64,000 nucleotides of DNA from Pseudomonas serbica (GCF_028823535.1 NZ_JAQIYM010000090.1:682001-746000); one strand, 5' to 3'; shown: positions 52,380 through 60,848, numbered from the stretch's first letter. A program made the numbers and translations. Notes: generated from the sequence alone by a model not told the origin.

Positions 52380-53020
52380 GCAACATGATAACCGTCGGGA
52401 AGTACACGTTCTTCTACGACAAGACCTGCCCACCGTCGAATTGGTACATGATGGATTTCACCATCAAGGGCTATAAGTTCAACTGCGGCGAGCAGGCGAT
52501 GATGTTCTCCAAAGCCATGCTGTTTGGGGACAAAGAGATCGCAGATCAGATCCTGGCTGCAAAGTGGCCTGGTGATCACAAGGCATTAGGTCGCAAGGTT
52601 AAGGGCTATGTTGAAGAGGTTTGGGTCGCCCGGCGTAGCGGGATTCAAGATGCCATTGTCTTTGCCAGGTTCGATCAGAATCCGAAAGAGCGCCTGGATC
52701 TGTTCAAGTCACTCGACACCCTGATGGTGGAAGCGGCCAAGAACGACAAAATCTGGGGCATCGGCCTGGGTATCACCGACTCCCGTATCCACGACAAGAC
52801 CAAGTGGCAGGGTCTCAACCTACTGGGAGAATCGATGGATCGCGGCAAAGCGCGGCTGATTCTGAAGTACCCAGAAGAATATGCGGCGGTGGTGGAGGAA
52901 TCGAGGGATGCTCCGGCACCTGATCTTGAGGAAGAGCCTTATTTTCCTGAGACCGATGGGGTGGACATCAATTTCGAAGAGGAGTGGCAAAATCGCAAAC
53001 AAGAAGGGCCGCAACCGTGA
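52376..53020 (+). CDS. NADAR-family protein (YbiA-like N-glycosidase)
   Basis: 214 residues from ATG 52376 (GAGGG at 52364-52368). TFFYDKTCPPSNWYMMDF, KFNCGEQAMMFSKAMLFGD, WPGDHKALGRKV and the end NDKIWGIGLGITD with NLLGESMDRGK form the complete NADAR signature. YbiA-type members hydrolyse N-glycosidic bonds of riboflavin intermediates; others act on ADP-ribosylated nucleic acid or in NAD metabolism and anti-phage systems. The acidic tail (about 185-214) is extra. Partner gene upstream is 51843-52379; a terminator follows at 53147. Confidence 0.9.
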   Translation: MSNMITVGKYTFFYDKTCPPSNWYMMDFTIKGYKFNCGEQAMMFSKAMLFGDKEIADQILAAKWPGDHKALGRKVKGYVEEVWVARRSGIQDAIVFARFDQNPKERLDLFKSLDTLMVEAAKNDKIWGIGLGITDSRIHDKTKWQGLNLLGESMDRGKARLILKYPEEYAAVVEESRDAPAPDLEEEPYFPETDGVDINFEEEWQNRKQEGPQP

Positions 53021-53089
53021 GTTAATCCGGTGCCAGGCATTTCATGGGGATTGTTTACCGTGTTAACCTGGATACTTCCAACAGGTTCC

Positions 53090-53181
53090 GCACACCGGTG
53101 TAAGCGTCCGTCCTCCTCGAAAGAGGTGTGACTCCGGTACAAAGAGAAAACCCCGCTGGTTTGCGCCATGCGGGGTTTTTT
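53090..53181 (+). terminator. 3' hairpin and terminator after the NADAR gene
   Basis: AACCCCGC/GCGGGGTT stem (about 53147-53179) with T-run. Upstream, CCTC-CTCGAAA-GAGG (about 53111-53127) nested in CACA...TGTG forms a second hairpin. The segment could be a small RNA, but no clear promoter was found. Confidence 0.6.
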
Positions 53182-53194
53182 GTAACTGCTGGAA

Positions 53195-53935
53195 TCAGAG
53201 GCTAGGGGAGAGGTCGTCGTCTTCGCGGCGGGAAGCCGCTGGCTTGCTCTCACGTTTTTCCTCAATCACTGGAGCGCCCACCAGCGCCAGCATGTCCTTT
53301 GATATCCCCGAAGTGACTATCTCGCAGTAGAACGCACGAGACTCTGGTTCTGCACCCGCTTCCAGGATCTTATCGAACGCATCAACGACCGTGATCTGGA
53401 AGTCCTCCGGTACCTCCACCGCAACGGTGAGGTGGAAGGAATTCAGAGCGCTTCCAGCCTTCTGGGCATCGGTCAAATTGGATTCAGTAATGTCGACCGA
53501 ATACACACCGCGAACACCCTTGTCGTACGGGTGTAGTTCCGCTTGTGGCCGGACAGGCACTGCGACAACCAACACGGTGGACTTCCTGTGTCCAGGGGTC
53601 TCTACGATAGGTTCTACGCCATCGACCAAGTCTGCGATCCAGCCACGAACAACAGAGCTGATTTTTTGGAATGGTAGAACCAAGGGTTGGTCTTCATCAC
53701 TTGGCTCGATCACCCGTCTTCCCATCGGGTCGACGACTTTGATGACAAAATCCTCAGGGTACGAGATGGCGACTCTTGTGTGAAACGACTCCAGGGCGCT
53801 GGCAGCGGCTACACCGCTAGGAGTGGACGTGTCCGCGATCAGCTCATAAACGCCAACAGCGCCGGCGTCCTCGGCGTGCAATTCGGTATTGGCGGTGAGG
53901 GGTAGAGCGACGACGAATAGCGGGCGGTCTGCCAT
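53195..53935 (-). CDS. Hypothetical protein with tandem internal duplication
   Basis: 246 residues from ATG 53935 (AAAGAGAA upstream). Two similar halves: LFVVALPLTANTELH...GAVGVYEL...ALESFHTRVAISYPEDF, and VLVVAVPVRPQAELH...GVRGVYSV...ALNSFHLTVAVEVPEDF. The repeated unit is about 75 residues with alternating strands. The C-terminus is charged (SRREDDDLSPSL). No family recognised. Likely a beta-sandwich pair. Confidence 0.7.
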   Translation of the reverse strand: MADRPLFVVALPLTANTELHAEDAGAVGVYELIADTSTPSGVAAASALESFHTRVAISYPEDFVIKVVDPMGRRVIEPSDEDQPLVLPFQKISSVVRGWIADLVDGVEPIVETPGHRKSTVLVVAVPVRPQAELHPYDKGVRGVYSVDITESNLTDAQKAGSALNSFHLTVAVEVPEDFQITVVDAFDKILEAGAEPESRAFYCEIVTSGISKDMLALVGAPVIEEKRESKPAASRREDDDLSPSL

Positions 53936-54139
53936 GACAATTCTCTTTAAATAGTGGCGTTCTGTATCCAGCATAGAGGATCCGTTTTCGCACAAGCAAG
54001 GATCCTTTCGTGTTTCTGCATCAATTAAATGTATTACAAATAAATATTGGATGGGTATCAGAACTGGGCTATATTCAACAGGCGGCAAAGGCCACCGAGG
54101 GTTGCAGCACATGGCGATTAGGAAAAAGAGGGATTGGAT

Positions 54140-54526
54140 ATGCCAAGCACGTCGCAACGCAAGGAAATAGGCCGGGCAGCATACGCAGCTGGATCTGCGA
54201 TTGCGGTGCGTAGCGCTCGTCTGTCATTGGCAAAGCGAATTGACCCTATTCGTGAGGGTGACCCATTCGTCAAGGGCATCACCTCATCCGGACGCACTAC
54301 AACTGCAGCCGATTACGTCGCTGGCGGAAAACTCAGTGGTACGCAAATTGATGGCGGTCGAGAGCCATTTCTGCTGTTTGAAGACATCTTGAACGAAGGC
54401 GAATTCAACACGATTCCTGTACATGACAGCTTCCTTGAGCGCGAAAAACGCACCGGTAAGTGTGTTCTGGTGCTTCATCGCGGAGAGGTACTCGTCCCAG
54501 CAGATACACTGATCTACTGGAAGTAA
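54140..54526 (+). CDS. Hypothetical protein
   Basis: 128 residues from ATG 54140 (GAGGG upstream). Basic N-terminal helix (RKEIGRAAYAAGSAIAVRSA) and a beta-rich C-terminal part. A terminator follows at 54545. Unknown family. Confidence 0.6.
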   Translation: MPSTSQRKEIGRAAYAAGSAIAVRSARLSLAKRIDPIREGDPFVKGITSSGRTTTAADYVAGGKLSGTQIDGGREPFLLFEDILNEGEFNTIPVHDSFLEREKRTGKCVLVLHRGEVLVPADTLIYWK

Positions 54527-54544
54527 GGAGCTACCTTAGCGCCC

Positions 54545-54571
54545 AAAGCCCGCCATCGTTGCGGGCTTTTT
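54545..54571 (+). terminator. Rho-independent terminator
   Basis: AAAGCCCGC/GCGGGCTTT with seven-base loop and T-run. Confidence 0.9.
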
Positions 54572-54618
54572 CAGTACGAGAGTCGCATTGGCTGCGACCA
54601 ACATGATAAGGAATCATC

Positions 54619-54990
54619 GTGCAGACAACCCAATCCCCAACGCCGGCCAACCTGCTGCAAGCGCTAAGCAAGAAGCCGGTGACCAAACCGCAATTGATGA
54701 TTTACCTGGCCCATTTGAAGGGCTACGGCGAATTCCAGGTGGAGGAGGCCCAGCGCAGCAACGCAAATGCGGAACACCCGTTTCATACGGAACAGGGTAG
54801 GGAGGGCTTCTTCGATGAGCTCACCCTCATTCAGGATGTGTTTGCAGACGTCCAGCGTGACCTGCGCAACCATCGGATCACGCTCCAGACCCACGAAATG
54901 CGTCTGGTCGGCGATATGATCAAAGAGGCCAATCTAGATTTGGTTAAAGCAATGGCGACTTTTCATTTGGCCTTAAGAGCAGTTCAATAA
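54619..54990 (+). CDS. Small helical hypothetical protein
   Basis: 123 residues from GTG 54619 (AAGGAA upstream). Two long helices in the C-terminal half (VFADVQRDLRNHRITLQTHE and the following segment). Two bases before the next gene, hence co-transcribed. Unknown family. Confidence 0.6.
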   Translation: MQTTQSPTPANLLQALSKKPVTKPQLMIYLAHLKGYGEFQVEEAQRSNANAEHPFHTEQGREGFFDELTLIQDVFADVQRDLRNHRITLQTHEMRLVGDMIKEANLDLVKAMATFHLALRAVQ

Positions 54991-54992
54991 TC

Positions 54993-55196
54993 ATGGTCAA
55001 CCAAACAAACACGAAGCAAGCCGTTCATCTCATCGAACAGGCCATGTTGCGCCTTAAGGCAGTCATCGCCGAGCTAACTTCCGAGAATCCTCAGGTGGTC
55101 ATCCTGCGCAACCGCCATATTGCGGAGTTGGACGTCCTTACCGCTGTGCACCAATCGCTGAACGGTAACCACATTGATTTGCGCCTTTACGTTTAA
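54993..55196 (+). CDS. Small helical hypothetical protein
   Basis: 67 residues, all helical (AVHLIEQAMLRLKAVIAELT). It lies directly after the previous gene and 81 bases before 55278. Could be a small regulatory or coiled-coil partner, but no family is clear. Confidence 0.55.
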   Translation: MVNQTNTKQAVHLIEQAMLRLKAVIAELTSENPQVVILRNRHIAELDVLTAVHQSLNGNHIDLRLYV

Positions 55197-55277
55197 GCAA
55201 CGCCTACAGCGGTAAAACGCACCACCATGGAGATGTCCGCCCCAATCCCTGGGGTGGCCACAAGAAAGGAGTTGCCC

Positions 55278-55880
55278 ATGTACGACATTATCGAACACCG
55301 TCACCGGTTGGCCGTTTGGGGAGCGGGTCGTGCCTACTCCCGCCAGGGGCCTGGCCACACCATCGCCGTGGCTCGTCAACTGATCGAGAACTCGAAGCTC
55401 AACGAGATCAATACCCCGGATGACCTGCCTGACGCCGACCTGATGGATGCGTTCATTCATGAGCGTATCCATCAGGTTATGGCCGCGAGCTTGCCGATCC
55501 GCTACACCAATAAGGACAAGCAGGTCGTTCCGCTGCTGTGCACCTATGGCCGGGCCCAGAAGTTGGTCAATATGTACCTGAAGCTTAAGATCGTCTGCGC
55601 CGGCTTCGAGACCCACGAAAAGGTTCATGCCTTGCACCCGCCGCTGGACAAGGTGCTATTGGATGCGTTGTTTGCCTCCAAAAAAGTCGACCGGGATGAA
55701 GACCTTGGCACTTATCAGACAGCGCTGGCGAAAGCCAAGACGCTCGGCAAGTCATGGACAGTGTTCGACCGGCAGACCTACGACGCCTACATCGCCGCGA
55801 TCAAGGTGTTCCAGGGCAAACAGCCTCTGTGGGCCGCTGAGCGCTTGTGGAACCCGGAGCGGGTCAAGGTTGCGGATTGA
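55278..55880 (+). CDS. Hypothetical protein
   Basis: 200 residues from ATG 55278 (AAAGGAG upstream). Helical, Tyr/Trp rich; HERIHQV (about 68-74) resembles a zinc-peptidase HExxH but is HERIH, where a Gln/Val continuation and lack of a third ligand make enzymatic function doubtful. A terminator follows at 55932. Unknown family. Confidence 0.65.
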   Translation: MYDIIEHRHRLAVWGAGRAYSRQGPGHTIAVARQLIENSKLNEINTPDDLPDADLMDAFIHERIHQVMAASLPIRYTNKDKQVVPLLCTYGRAQKLVNMYLKLKIVCAGFETHEKVHALHPPLDKVLLDALFASKKVDRDEDLGTYQTALAKAKTLGKSWTVFDRQTYDAYIAAIKVFQGKQPLWAAERLWNPERVKVAD

Positions 55881-55931
55881 GTCTCACGAAGCCTGGGGCG
55901 GTGCTGTAGGCCGCTGATACGGACAATAAGA

Positions 55932-55954
55932 AACCGCCGAGAAGGCGGTTTTTT
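55932..55954. terminator. Bidirectional terminator
   Basis: AACCGCC/GGCGGTT stem, loop GAGAA, A-run on the left and T-run on the right; between convergent genes 55278-55880 and 55960-57087. Confidence 0.85.
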
Positions 55955-55959
55955 GCCGA

Positions 55960-57087
55960 TTACGGCTGAAGGTCTGTATCCGGCGACAAGGCTCTATTGT
56001 GTTTGGAGCCAGGCGGAGTCTTAAAAACCCTGAAAGTCTTTTGGACGTCCAAACTCAGGGGCTTTAGGCCAAGCGCCTGTTCAATACGCCGGGCCGACTG
56101 GTCGCCAATTTTGCTGATTACGCTGTCAGAAAGCATCCCAAAAACAAAGGCTTTGGTGCGTTCAAGCATGGGTACAAATTCGATCAGCGCCATGCCGCGC
56201 TCATGCAAAATTCGTTTGGTGTTCACGTAGCGGTACAACGGAATACCAGACTTGATTTCATTGAAGGCCTTCTCACCGATGATGAAGCTCGATTGATGGG
56301 AAGCGTAATCAAAAGCTGGGACGAACTGGTCGACAGCACCTGGCTCCAGGTTGAAATGCCGCTCGAAGGCTCGCGCAGAGTCAGTGTCGATCACATTTTT
56401 AGGAGGATCTGCCAGCTTTTCCGAGGCTCTGAGTTTAAAACCGACAATAGTGTCAATCTGGTTGTAGGTGAGACGGTTGCTCAAAAAGTAATTTTTTATA
56501 TTCAAGTAGCGGTTCAAGTATGTGCCAGTTCCGAGAATATCGATAGTCTCAGTGGATAATCTTTCGATGTGTTGTGACTCAACGAGGTTGTTTAACTCAT
56601 GTCTTTTATCAAGGACAAGTGGAGTAAGCCCTAAAGCATCCTCAATCAATCTAGCTCTGCTATCTACAACTCGATATCTAGGGTTTTTTGAAAATAGTTG
56701 CGAGCAATGAACATGGAATATTCCGGTCTTTGTTGAGAACTCACCCGGTTTCATTGTTTCCATTAGATCACGAACATTCCAGTAGCGATTAACACAGCGA
56801 CTATCACCAAGAAACGCATTGATGGCGTGAGCACGCTCTTGCTCAACTGCCGCTTTTGATTCCAACAGCAGCGAAGCTGACTGATCCAGAATATTAGGAG
56901 GGACATCAAGCGCAATTTCGAGGGTTCTCGCCACGGAATCAGAAAGGTTTTTTCGGCCTGATAGTATTGAGCCGACTCTGGATGCATCCAGTCCAGCTGT
57001 CAAAGATAGCTTGCGAGGTGTTAGATCATGAATCTCAAGCAGGCTCTTGAGGTTCTCGATTCTATTTTTTGTGAGAGTTTCAGGCAT
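55960..57087 (-). CDS. Four-domain XRE-type helix-turn-helix protein
   Basis: 375 residues from ATG 57087 (AAAGG upstream). Four similar units of about 60 residues, each with a long helix, a turn and a helix (RKLSLTAGLDASRVGSILSG is the first), followed by an acidic helix ending ALxLxPxxLD or similar (EIALDVPPNILD, EDALGLTPLVLD, HFNLEPGAVD, EQALGLKPLSLD). Units are separated by about 90 residues, each beginning with an RYWNVRDL/RYLNIKNY/RYVNTKRI motif. XRE domains bind DNA as repressors or activators. Multi-XRE proteins of this length are uncommon. Upstream AT-rich region (57088-57296) may hold its operator. Confidence 0.75.
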   Translation of the reverse strand: MPETLTKNRIENLKSLLEIHDLTPRKLSLTAGLDASRVGSILSGRKNLSDSVARTLEIALDVPPNILDQSASLLLESKAAVEQERAHAINAFLGDSRCVNRYWNVRDLMETMKPGEFSTKTGIFHVHCSQLFSKNPRYRVVDSRARLIEDALGLTPLVLDKRHELNNLVESQHIERLSTETIDILGTGTYLNRYLNIKNYFLSNRLTYNQIDTIVGFKLRASEKLADPPKNVIDTDSARAFERHFNLEPGAVDQFVPAFDYASHQSSFIIGEKAFNEIKSGIPLYRYVNTKRILHERGMALIEFVPMLERTKAFVFGMLSDSVISKIGDQSARRIEQALGLKPLSLDVQKTFRVFKTPPGSKHNRALSPDTDLQP

Positions 57088-57296
57088 TTTTGACCTTTGA
57101 GCCATCCGCCAGTAGGACTGGGCTTTCCAATGACTCATTCTACCACTGGAGCGAGTGCTGAAGGCAGATTGGTGTCAAGCTGCAAGTTTTTCGAGACTTG
57201 TATCGTTTTTGGTAATAGTGATTTGCGATATAAGTGATTAATTTATTTGTCGCGTTTATATGATGATGCTTCAAAGAGCAATAACGGAGCTTGAAC

Positions 57297-57485
57297 ATGT
57301 ATCGCAGCATCTTTGCCGCCATTCTCGCAGTAACCTCGGCTGGCGCTTACGCCTCTGACGGCGCCGACCGTCTCGAAAAATCCCACAGTCGCGTCAGTGC
57401 CCAGGCCGGCACCAGCACGGGTCAGCAGAGCGCTCATCTCGCCCAAGCCAAGCAAGTTAAAGACAACGACTATCCGCCAACCTGA
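57297..57485 (+). CDS. Small secreted peptide
   Basis: 62 residues from ATG 57297 (CGGAG upstream). MYRSIFAAILAVTSAGAYAS is a clear signal peptide; the mature part of about 42 residues is polar, Ser/Gln/Ala-rich, and without Cys. Typical of Pseudomonas small exported peptides of unknown role. It is convergent with the ImmA/IrrE gene with a two-base gap. Confidence 0.65.
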   Translation: MYRSIFAAILAVTSAGAYASDGADRLEKSHSRVSAQAGTSTGQQSAHLAQAKQVKDNDYPPT

Positions 57486-57487
57486 TA

Positions 57488-58015
57488 CTACAGCAGTCGC
57501 AGGGCCTTGATCCTGTAGCTCGCGGCCTGGTTCGAGACGCCGAATACCTCCGCCATCTGCTGCAAGGATTTGACGCCGTCGAATACCTGCCGCAAAAAAC
57601 GCTCAGGCATCAACAGAGCCGCCGCGAAGGCGTTGGCCTGTGTCATTTGCGCAGAGGTATCGCCGTATTCATGATGGCACAGCATGGCTTCGCCCGCGTG
57701 GACGTGCCCGAGAAGAATATGGCCGATTTCATGTGCGACAACAAAGCGGTTGCGATAGCTGATCTCGTCGCTGTTGTACTCGCAGAGAAACCTAAAGCCA
57801 TCAGGCGTCTGTTCAAGCCTGACCTGGCTGCTGGCGCCCAACAGTTCTGTGCCGGCAACCCCACGGACAACGATAGTGCTCTTCACCACATCCCCAGCGG
57901 CGTCTTTAACGTCGACCAGGAGCTTGCTGGCAAGGAGCGCGGGATTAACCGGCAGTCGTCCATCCCAAGCGATATCGAGCGCCTCTTGCGCGATCTTGAG
58001 CGCCTTGCTGTTCAT
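57488..58015 (-). CDS. ImmA/IrrE-family metallopeptidase
   Basis: 175 residues. VVAHEIGHILLGHVH gives the HExxH zinc motif (H95, E96, H99), followed by ANAFAAALLMPERFL, the usual third-helix block with an acidic residue. These peptidases cleave XRE-type repressors or related partners to switch on genes after stress. Its C-terminus (VFGVSNQAASYRIKALRLL) has the usual HTH-like ending. Overlaps the upstream gene, which may be its target or partner. Confidence 0.85.
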   Translation of the reverse strand: MNSKALKIAQEALDIAWDGRLPVNPALLASKLLVDVKDAAGDVVKSTIVVRGVAGTELLGASSQVRLEQTPDGFRFLCEYNSDEISYRNRFVVAHEIGHILLGHVHAGEAMLCHHEYGDTSAQMTQANAFAAALLMPERFLRQVFDGVKSLQQMAEVFGVSNQAASYRIKALRLL

Positions 58016-58611
58016 TCTACGAACTCGATATCAGCAGGCTGAATAGCACTGATGATCGGCTTAAAGCCGCAGTGGCCACAGGTATCGATCTCGAGCGACG
58101 AGCCTTTCGGACTTTGGCTTTTGATCAGCGCCAGCGAGCCGGCAGGGATAATGCCAAGACCGTTCTTCAGATCAGAAAGGGTGCGCACGCGCTTCCCTGG
58201 ATAATCTCGCTTCAGTTTCGGGTGTTTCACTACGGCCATTTGGCCTTTGAGCTTGGCGAGACGCCGGGTGGCATCGGCGATCTTCTTTTCTTCAGCTTGA
58301 ATGGCATCCTCAAGGTCTTCGGCGTGAACTGCGTCGTGATCAGGATGATTCAAGGCTGGCGTGAAGCGTCGACTTTCGACAATCGCCTCACCCAACGTGC
58401 CGGTCATAGTGGACACGGGTGGCAGCAAGTTCACCAGCCCCATCGCGACTTTTCGGCAGGTGGCCTCATAGATTTCCGCCGCCGTGCGGTGCGCGCCCTC
58501 ACTGTCGTGATCCGAGAGACCGAAGTAGGCCATTTCGGCACGCAGGTAGGTTTCCATGCGATTTTGCATGTCGGGCGGCAAAACGACGCTTATGGGGGTG
58601 GTGTTGTCCAT
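58012..58611 (-). CDS. Hypothetical protein paired with the ImmA/IrrE peptidase
   Basis: 199 residues from ATG 58611 (AGGAG upstream). An N-terminal helical part starts with VVLPPDMQNRMETYL (ribbon-helix-helix-like spacing), a charged coiled-coil lies in the middle (EEKKIADATRRLAKLKGQ) and the end holds a zinc-ribbon-like CGHCGF. Overlap with the peptidase gene suggests a repressor/peptidase pair. No family recognised with confidence. Confidence 0.6.
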   Translation of the reverse strand: MDNTTPISVVLPPDMQNRMETYLRAEMAYFGLSDHDSEGAHRTAAEIYEATCRKVAMGLVNLLPPVSTMTGTLGEAIVESRRFTPALNHPDHDAVHAEDLEDAIQAEEKKIADATRRLAKLKGQMAVVKHPKLKRDYPGKRVRTLSDLKNGLGIIPAGSLALIKSQSPKGSSLEIDTCGHCGFKPIISAIQPADIEFVE

Positions 58612-58628
58612 CGGTGGTGCTCCTTTCC

Positions 58629-58895
58629 TTACGATAGGCTGTTCAGGTCTACCGGTTCCGGCATGCGGCACTTATGACAATAAGGGCCATACGTGAACTC
58701 GATAAACTCGTGTTTGCAGTTCGCCATCCGCGCTCGATCAGCTAATACCTGCTTGCGGAGTTTCTGCACCTGGCCAAGTACTTTCGAGACCTCTGGCTGA
58801 TACACACGTGGAGAGGCCTCGAGAATTTCTTGAACGAGCGTCAACTGATCGAGAGTCAGGGGCAGGGCGTGGCGTTCGGCATTTGGGTCGATCAT
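58629..58895 (-). CDS. Small Cys-containing hypothetical protein
   Basis: 88 residues; helical with a basic helix (VQKLRKQVLADRARM) and a C-terminal CHKC (with an earlier NCKHE) that could hold a zinc ion. Upstream neighbour begins three bases away, so one operon. Confidence 0.6.
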   Translation of the reverse strand: MIDPNAERHALPLTLDQLTLVQEILEASPRVYQPEVSKVLGQVQKLRKQVLADRARMANCKHEFIEFTYGPYCHKCRMPEPVDLNSLS

Positions 58896-58898
58896 CGC

Positions 58899-59375
58899 TT
58901 AGGCCAAATCTGCCACTTCGGTTTCAACGGCAAGCTTCGGCGGATACTTCGCACGGATCTGATCAACGAAGTCCGGGATGTGCAGCCATTCGCTATGGTG
59001 GAAGCCGGCCTTGTCGTCGACCAGGATCGAGAAATAGAACTTCTCGGCCACTCCGCAGGAATCGCTGCCTGTTTCGTAGGGGTTGTGGTTGAAGCCGGCT
59101 ACGCGGATACCCGCATCTTCGAAGAACTTCAGGTAATGGGCCTTCTCGGCGTCGTGCACCGAACTCCACAGGATGATGTGGGTTTCCGGGTGTGCGGCCA
59201 GACGCTGCAGGGCTTCTTTGACGTAGGGGTTGATCCACTCATACGAGGCAGGTTCGTTCGCCGCGTACGTCGCGTGCAAGCAGGTATCGTGCAGATCCAG
59301 TGCCCAGTACACATTCGGCCAGCCGCGCTTGTTGGTCTTGATGTAGGCCTGTTCGATGCCACGGATAGTGCTCAT
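58899..59375 (-). CDS. HAD-like phosphatase
   Basis: 158 residues. WALDLHDTCLH carries the DxxDT motif I (nucleophile Asp), THIILWSSVHDAEK the Ser/Thr motif II, and SILVDDKAGF the acidic motif IV. The absence of a large cap makes it a small C0-type HAD, possibly acting on a nucleotide or protein phosphate. Close homologues occur in phages. Substrate unknown. Confidence 0.75.
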   Translation of the reverse strand: MSTIRGIEQAYIKTNKRGWPNVYWALDLHDTCLHATYAANEPASYEWINPYVKEALQRLAAHPETHIILWSSVHDAEKAHYLKFFEDAGIRVAGFNHNPYETGSDSCGVAEKFYFSILVDDKAGFHHSEWLHIPDFVDQIRAKYPPKLAVETEVADLA

Positions 59376-59399
59376 ACAACCTCCTGATGTATTGGGTGA

Positions 59400-59723
59400 T
59401 TAAGCTTGGGCAGCTGCCGCTTTGGCTTGGAGAATATTCGCGATCCACTCGGGCACTTCGTCTGCGACTTTGGTGCAAGGGCGGCTGGTGGTGGACTTGA
59501 TGGCTACGCGTTCAGTCAATTCGGCTTTGGCCTGAGGGTCGAACACGTTCAGCGCATAGTTGGCGAACATAATGTTCAAGCCAATGAAATCGATCAGGGA
59601 CTCAAGCGCGATGTCTACCACTTGGCCAACTGACAACTCAGGATCGATACCGTCGATCTGATACAAACCGCACAAATTGTCAGGTTTAGAGCTGGTGACG
59701 GTAACAACGATGGTGCGGAACAT
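59400..59723 (-). CDS. Hypothetical protein
   Basis: 107 residues, mixed alpha/beta start (TIVVTVTSSKPDNL) and helical end (EVPEWIANILQAKAAAAQA). Placed between the HAD gene and the Cys-rich gene, same strand. Unknown family. Confidence 0.6.
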   Translation of the reverse strand: MFRTIVVTVTSSKPDNLCGLYQIDGIDPELSVGQVVDIALESLIDFIGLNIMFANYALNVFDPQAKAELTERVAIKSTTSRPCTKVADEVPEWIANILQAKAAAAQA

Positions 59724-59762
59724 TTATGCATCCTGGTGTTGAGATTTGGCTACTTTGAAATT

Positions 59763-59966
59763 CTAGGGGTAGAGCAGGTGTTTGCCGCAGGTCTTGCAGT
59801 AGTCGGTCTTAGCGTTGACGTTCTCGACCTCGCACCGCAATCGGCTTTCCCACTTGTAGTCGTAGATCGTCTGCCCGGAGTCGTCCTGGTAGCTATCGTC
59901 GACCTTTACCTCGTACTCACAGTCGGTTCGCCACCCAACGGTACGGACGTCAACTGTGGTTCTCAT
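59763..59966 (-). CDS. Small zinc-ribbon-like hypothetical protein
   Basis: 67 residues, beta-rich, ending in CKTCGKHLLYP with two further Cys upstream. Start overlaps the stop of 59963-60811. Unknown family; likely structural zinc. Confidence 0.6.
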   Translation of the reverse strand: MRTTVDVRTVGWRTDCEYEVKVDDSYQDDSGQTIYDYKWESRLRCEVENVNAKTDYCKTCGKHLLYP

Positions 59967-60811
59967 AGCGTCGAAACCTTGTCTGAGTCGTCGGCTTGCT
60001 CCTGCTCAAGCACCTTCAGCAGACTGCTATAGCGATCCAGCAGCCGGTACATGTCTTTTTCAAGAGAGCTACAGGGCATACCGAGGAACTCGCGAATCCC
60101 AGCATTGAGCTCCAGCGCGAGGTGACGAGTTTTGGATACGTGCTTTTGCAGATCACTGTAGTCATCGATATCGTCGCCGACCATGTTGGCATGCGTATCT
60201 TGAAGCTCAAGGTAGAGAGGTCGCCGCTGCGCAACGGCCTGAGCTAATCGGCCTTGCGTGCCAGCAGAGGGCGCCGCCTGGTACTCACGGATGATCCCGC
60301 TCAACTCCAACGCCATAGCGCTGGCGTCGGCCAGCTCCTTACGTAAAGCGACGTCGGCGTGATTAACACTCAGCGCATACGTCACCGAGTCATCCAACTG
60401 GCGGTTCATGTCTTTGACGTTTCGTTCCAAAGTAGGAGCGACGGCAGCGATAGCAGGATCAGAGAAAAGCTCGGGATAGTCCGACTCTTCGGCGAACACC
60501 AGCACCGTGATGTGCTCGGCCAAAGGCACGCCCGCAATCACTCGATCAACAAGCGCCGTGCGAGCAATGTCCAGGTGCGCCTCGCGGTGCTCAGGGGTAC
60601 TCGCATCCAGTATGAGTAACACGGTGCACTTTTTGTGGCTGTTGCACATGTCTTGTACAAGGCCAGCGTCCCGATCACCTGCGACACGCATATGTTGAAC
60701 CCACCACGGATAGACTGGATTTCCAGCCGCCATCGCAAAAGGAACAGCATCGCTGCTGTGGTGACCGTTGCGTTTAATGAGGTGATCCATGTCTAGATAC
60801 TGCCGTGGCAT
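59963..60811 (-). CDS. Hypothetical protein
   Basis: 282 residues (ATG 60811; in-frame ATG 60790 also possible). An HLIKRNGHH stretch and a central CTVLLILDAS strand are visible; helices dominate the C-terminal half. No signal peptide. It is the first gene of its run, with TTGACC and TACAAT upstream but only 10 bases apart, so the promoter is uncertain. Confidence 0.65.
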   Translation of the reverse strand: MPRQYLDMDHLIKRNGHHSSDAVPFAMAAGNPVYPWWVQHMRVAGDRDAGLVQDMCNSHKKCTVLLILDASTPEHREAHLDIARTALVDRVIAGVPLAEHITVLVFAEESDYPELFSDPAIAAVAPTLERNVKDMNRQLDDSVTYALSVNHADVALRKELADASAMALELSGIIREYQAAPSAGTQGRLAQAVAQRRPLYLELQDTHANMVGDDIDDYSDLQKHVSKTRHLALELNAGIREFLGMPCSSLEKDMYRLLDRYSSLLKVLEQEQADDSDKVSTL

Positions 60812-60848
60812 TTGTTAGACATTATTGTATGACGCTAGAGGTCAATTA

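Noticed and set aside
55278-55880. Zinc peptidase because of HERIH
   Set aside because: No third ligand and the surrounding sequence is not of a peptidase helix type.
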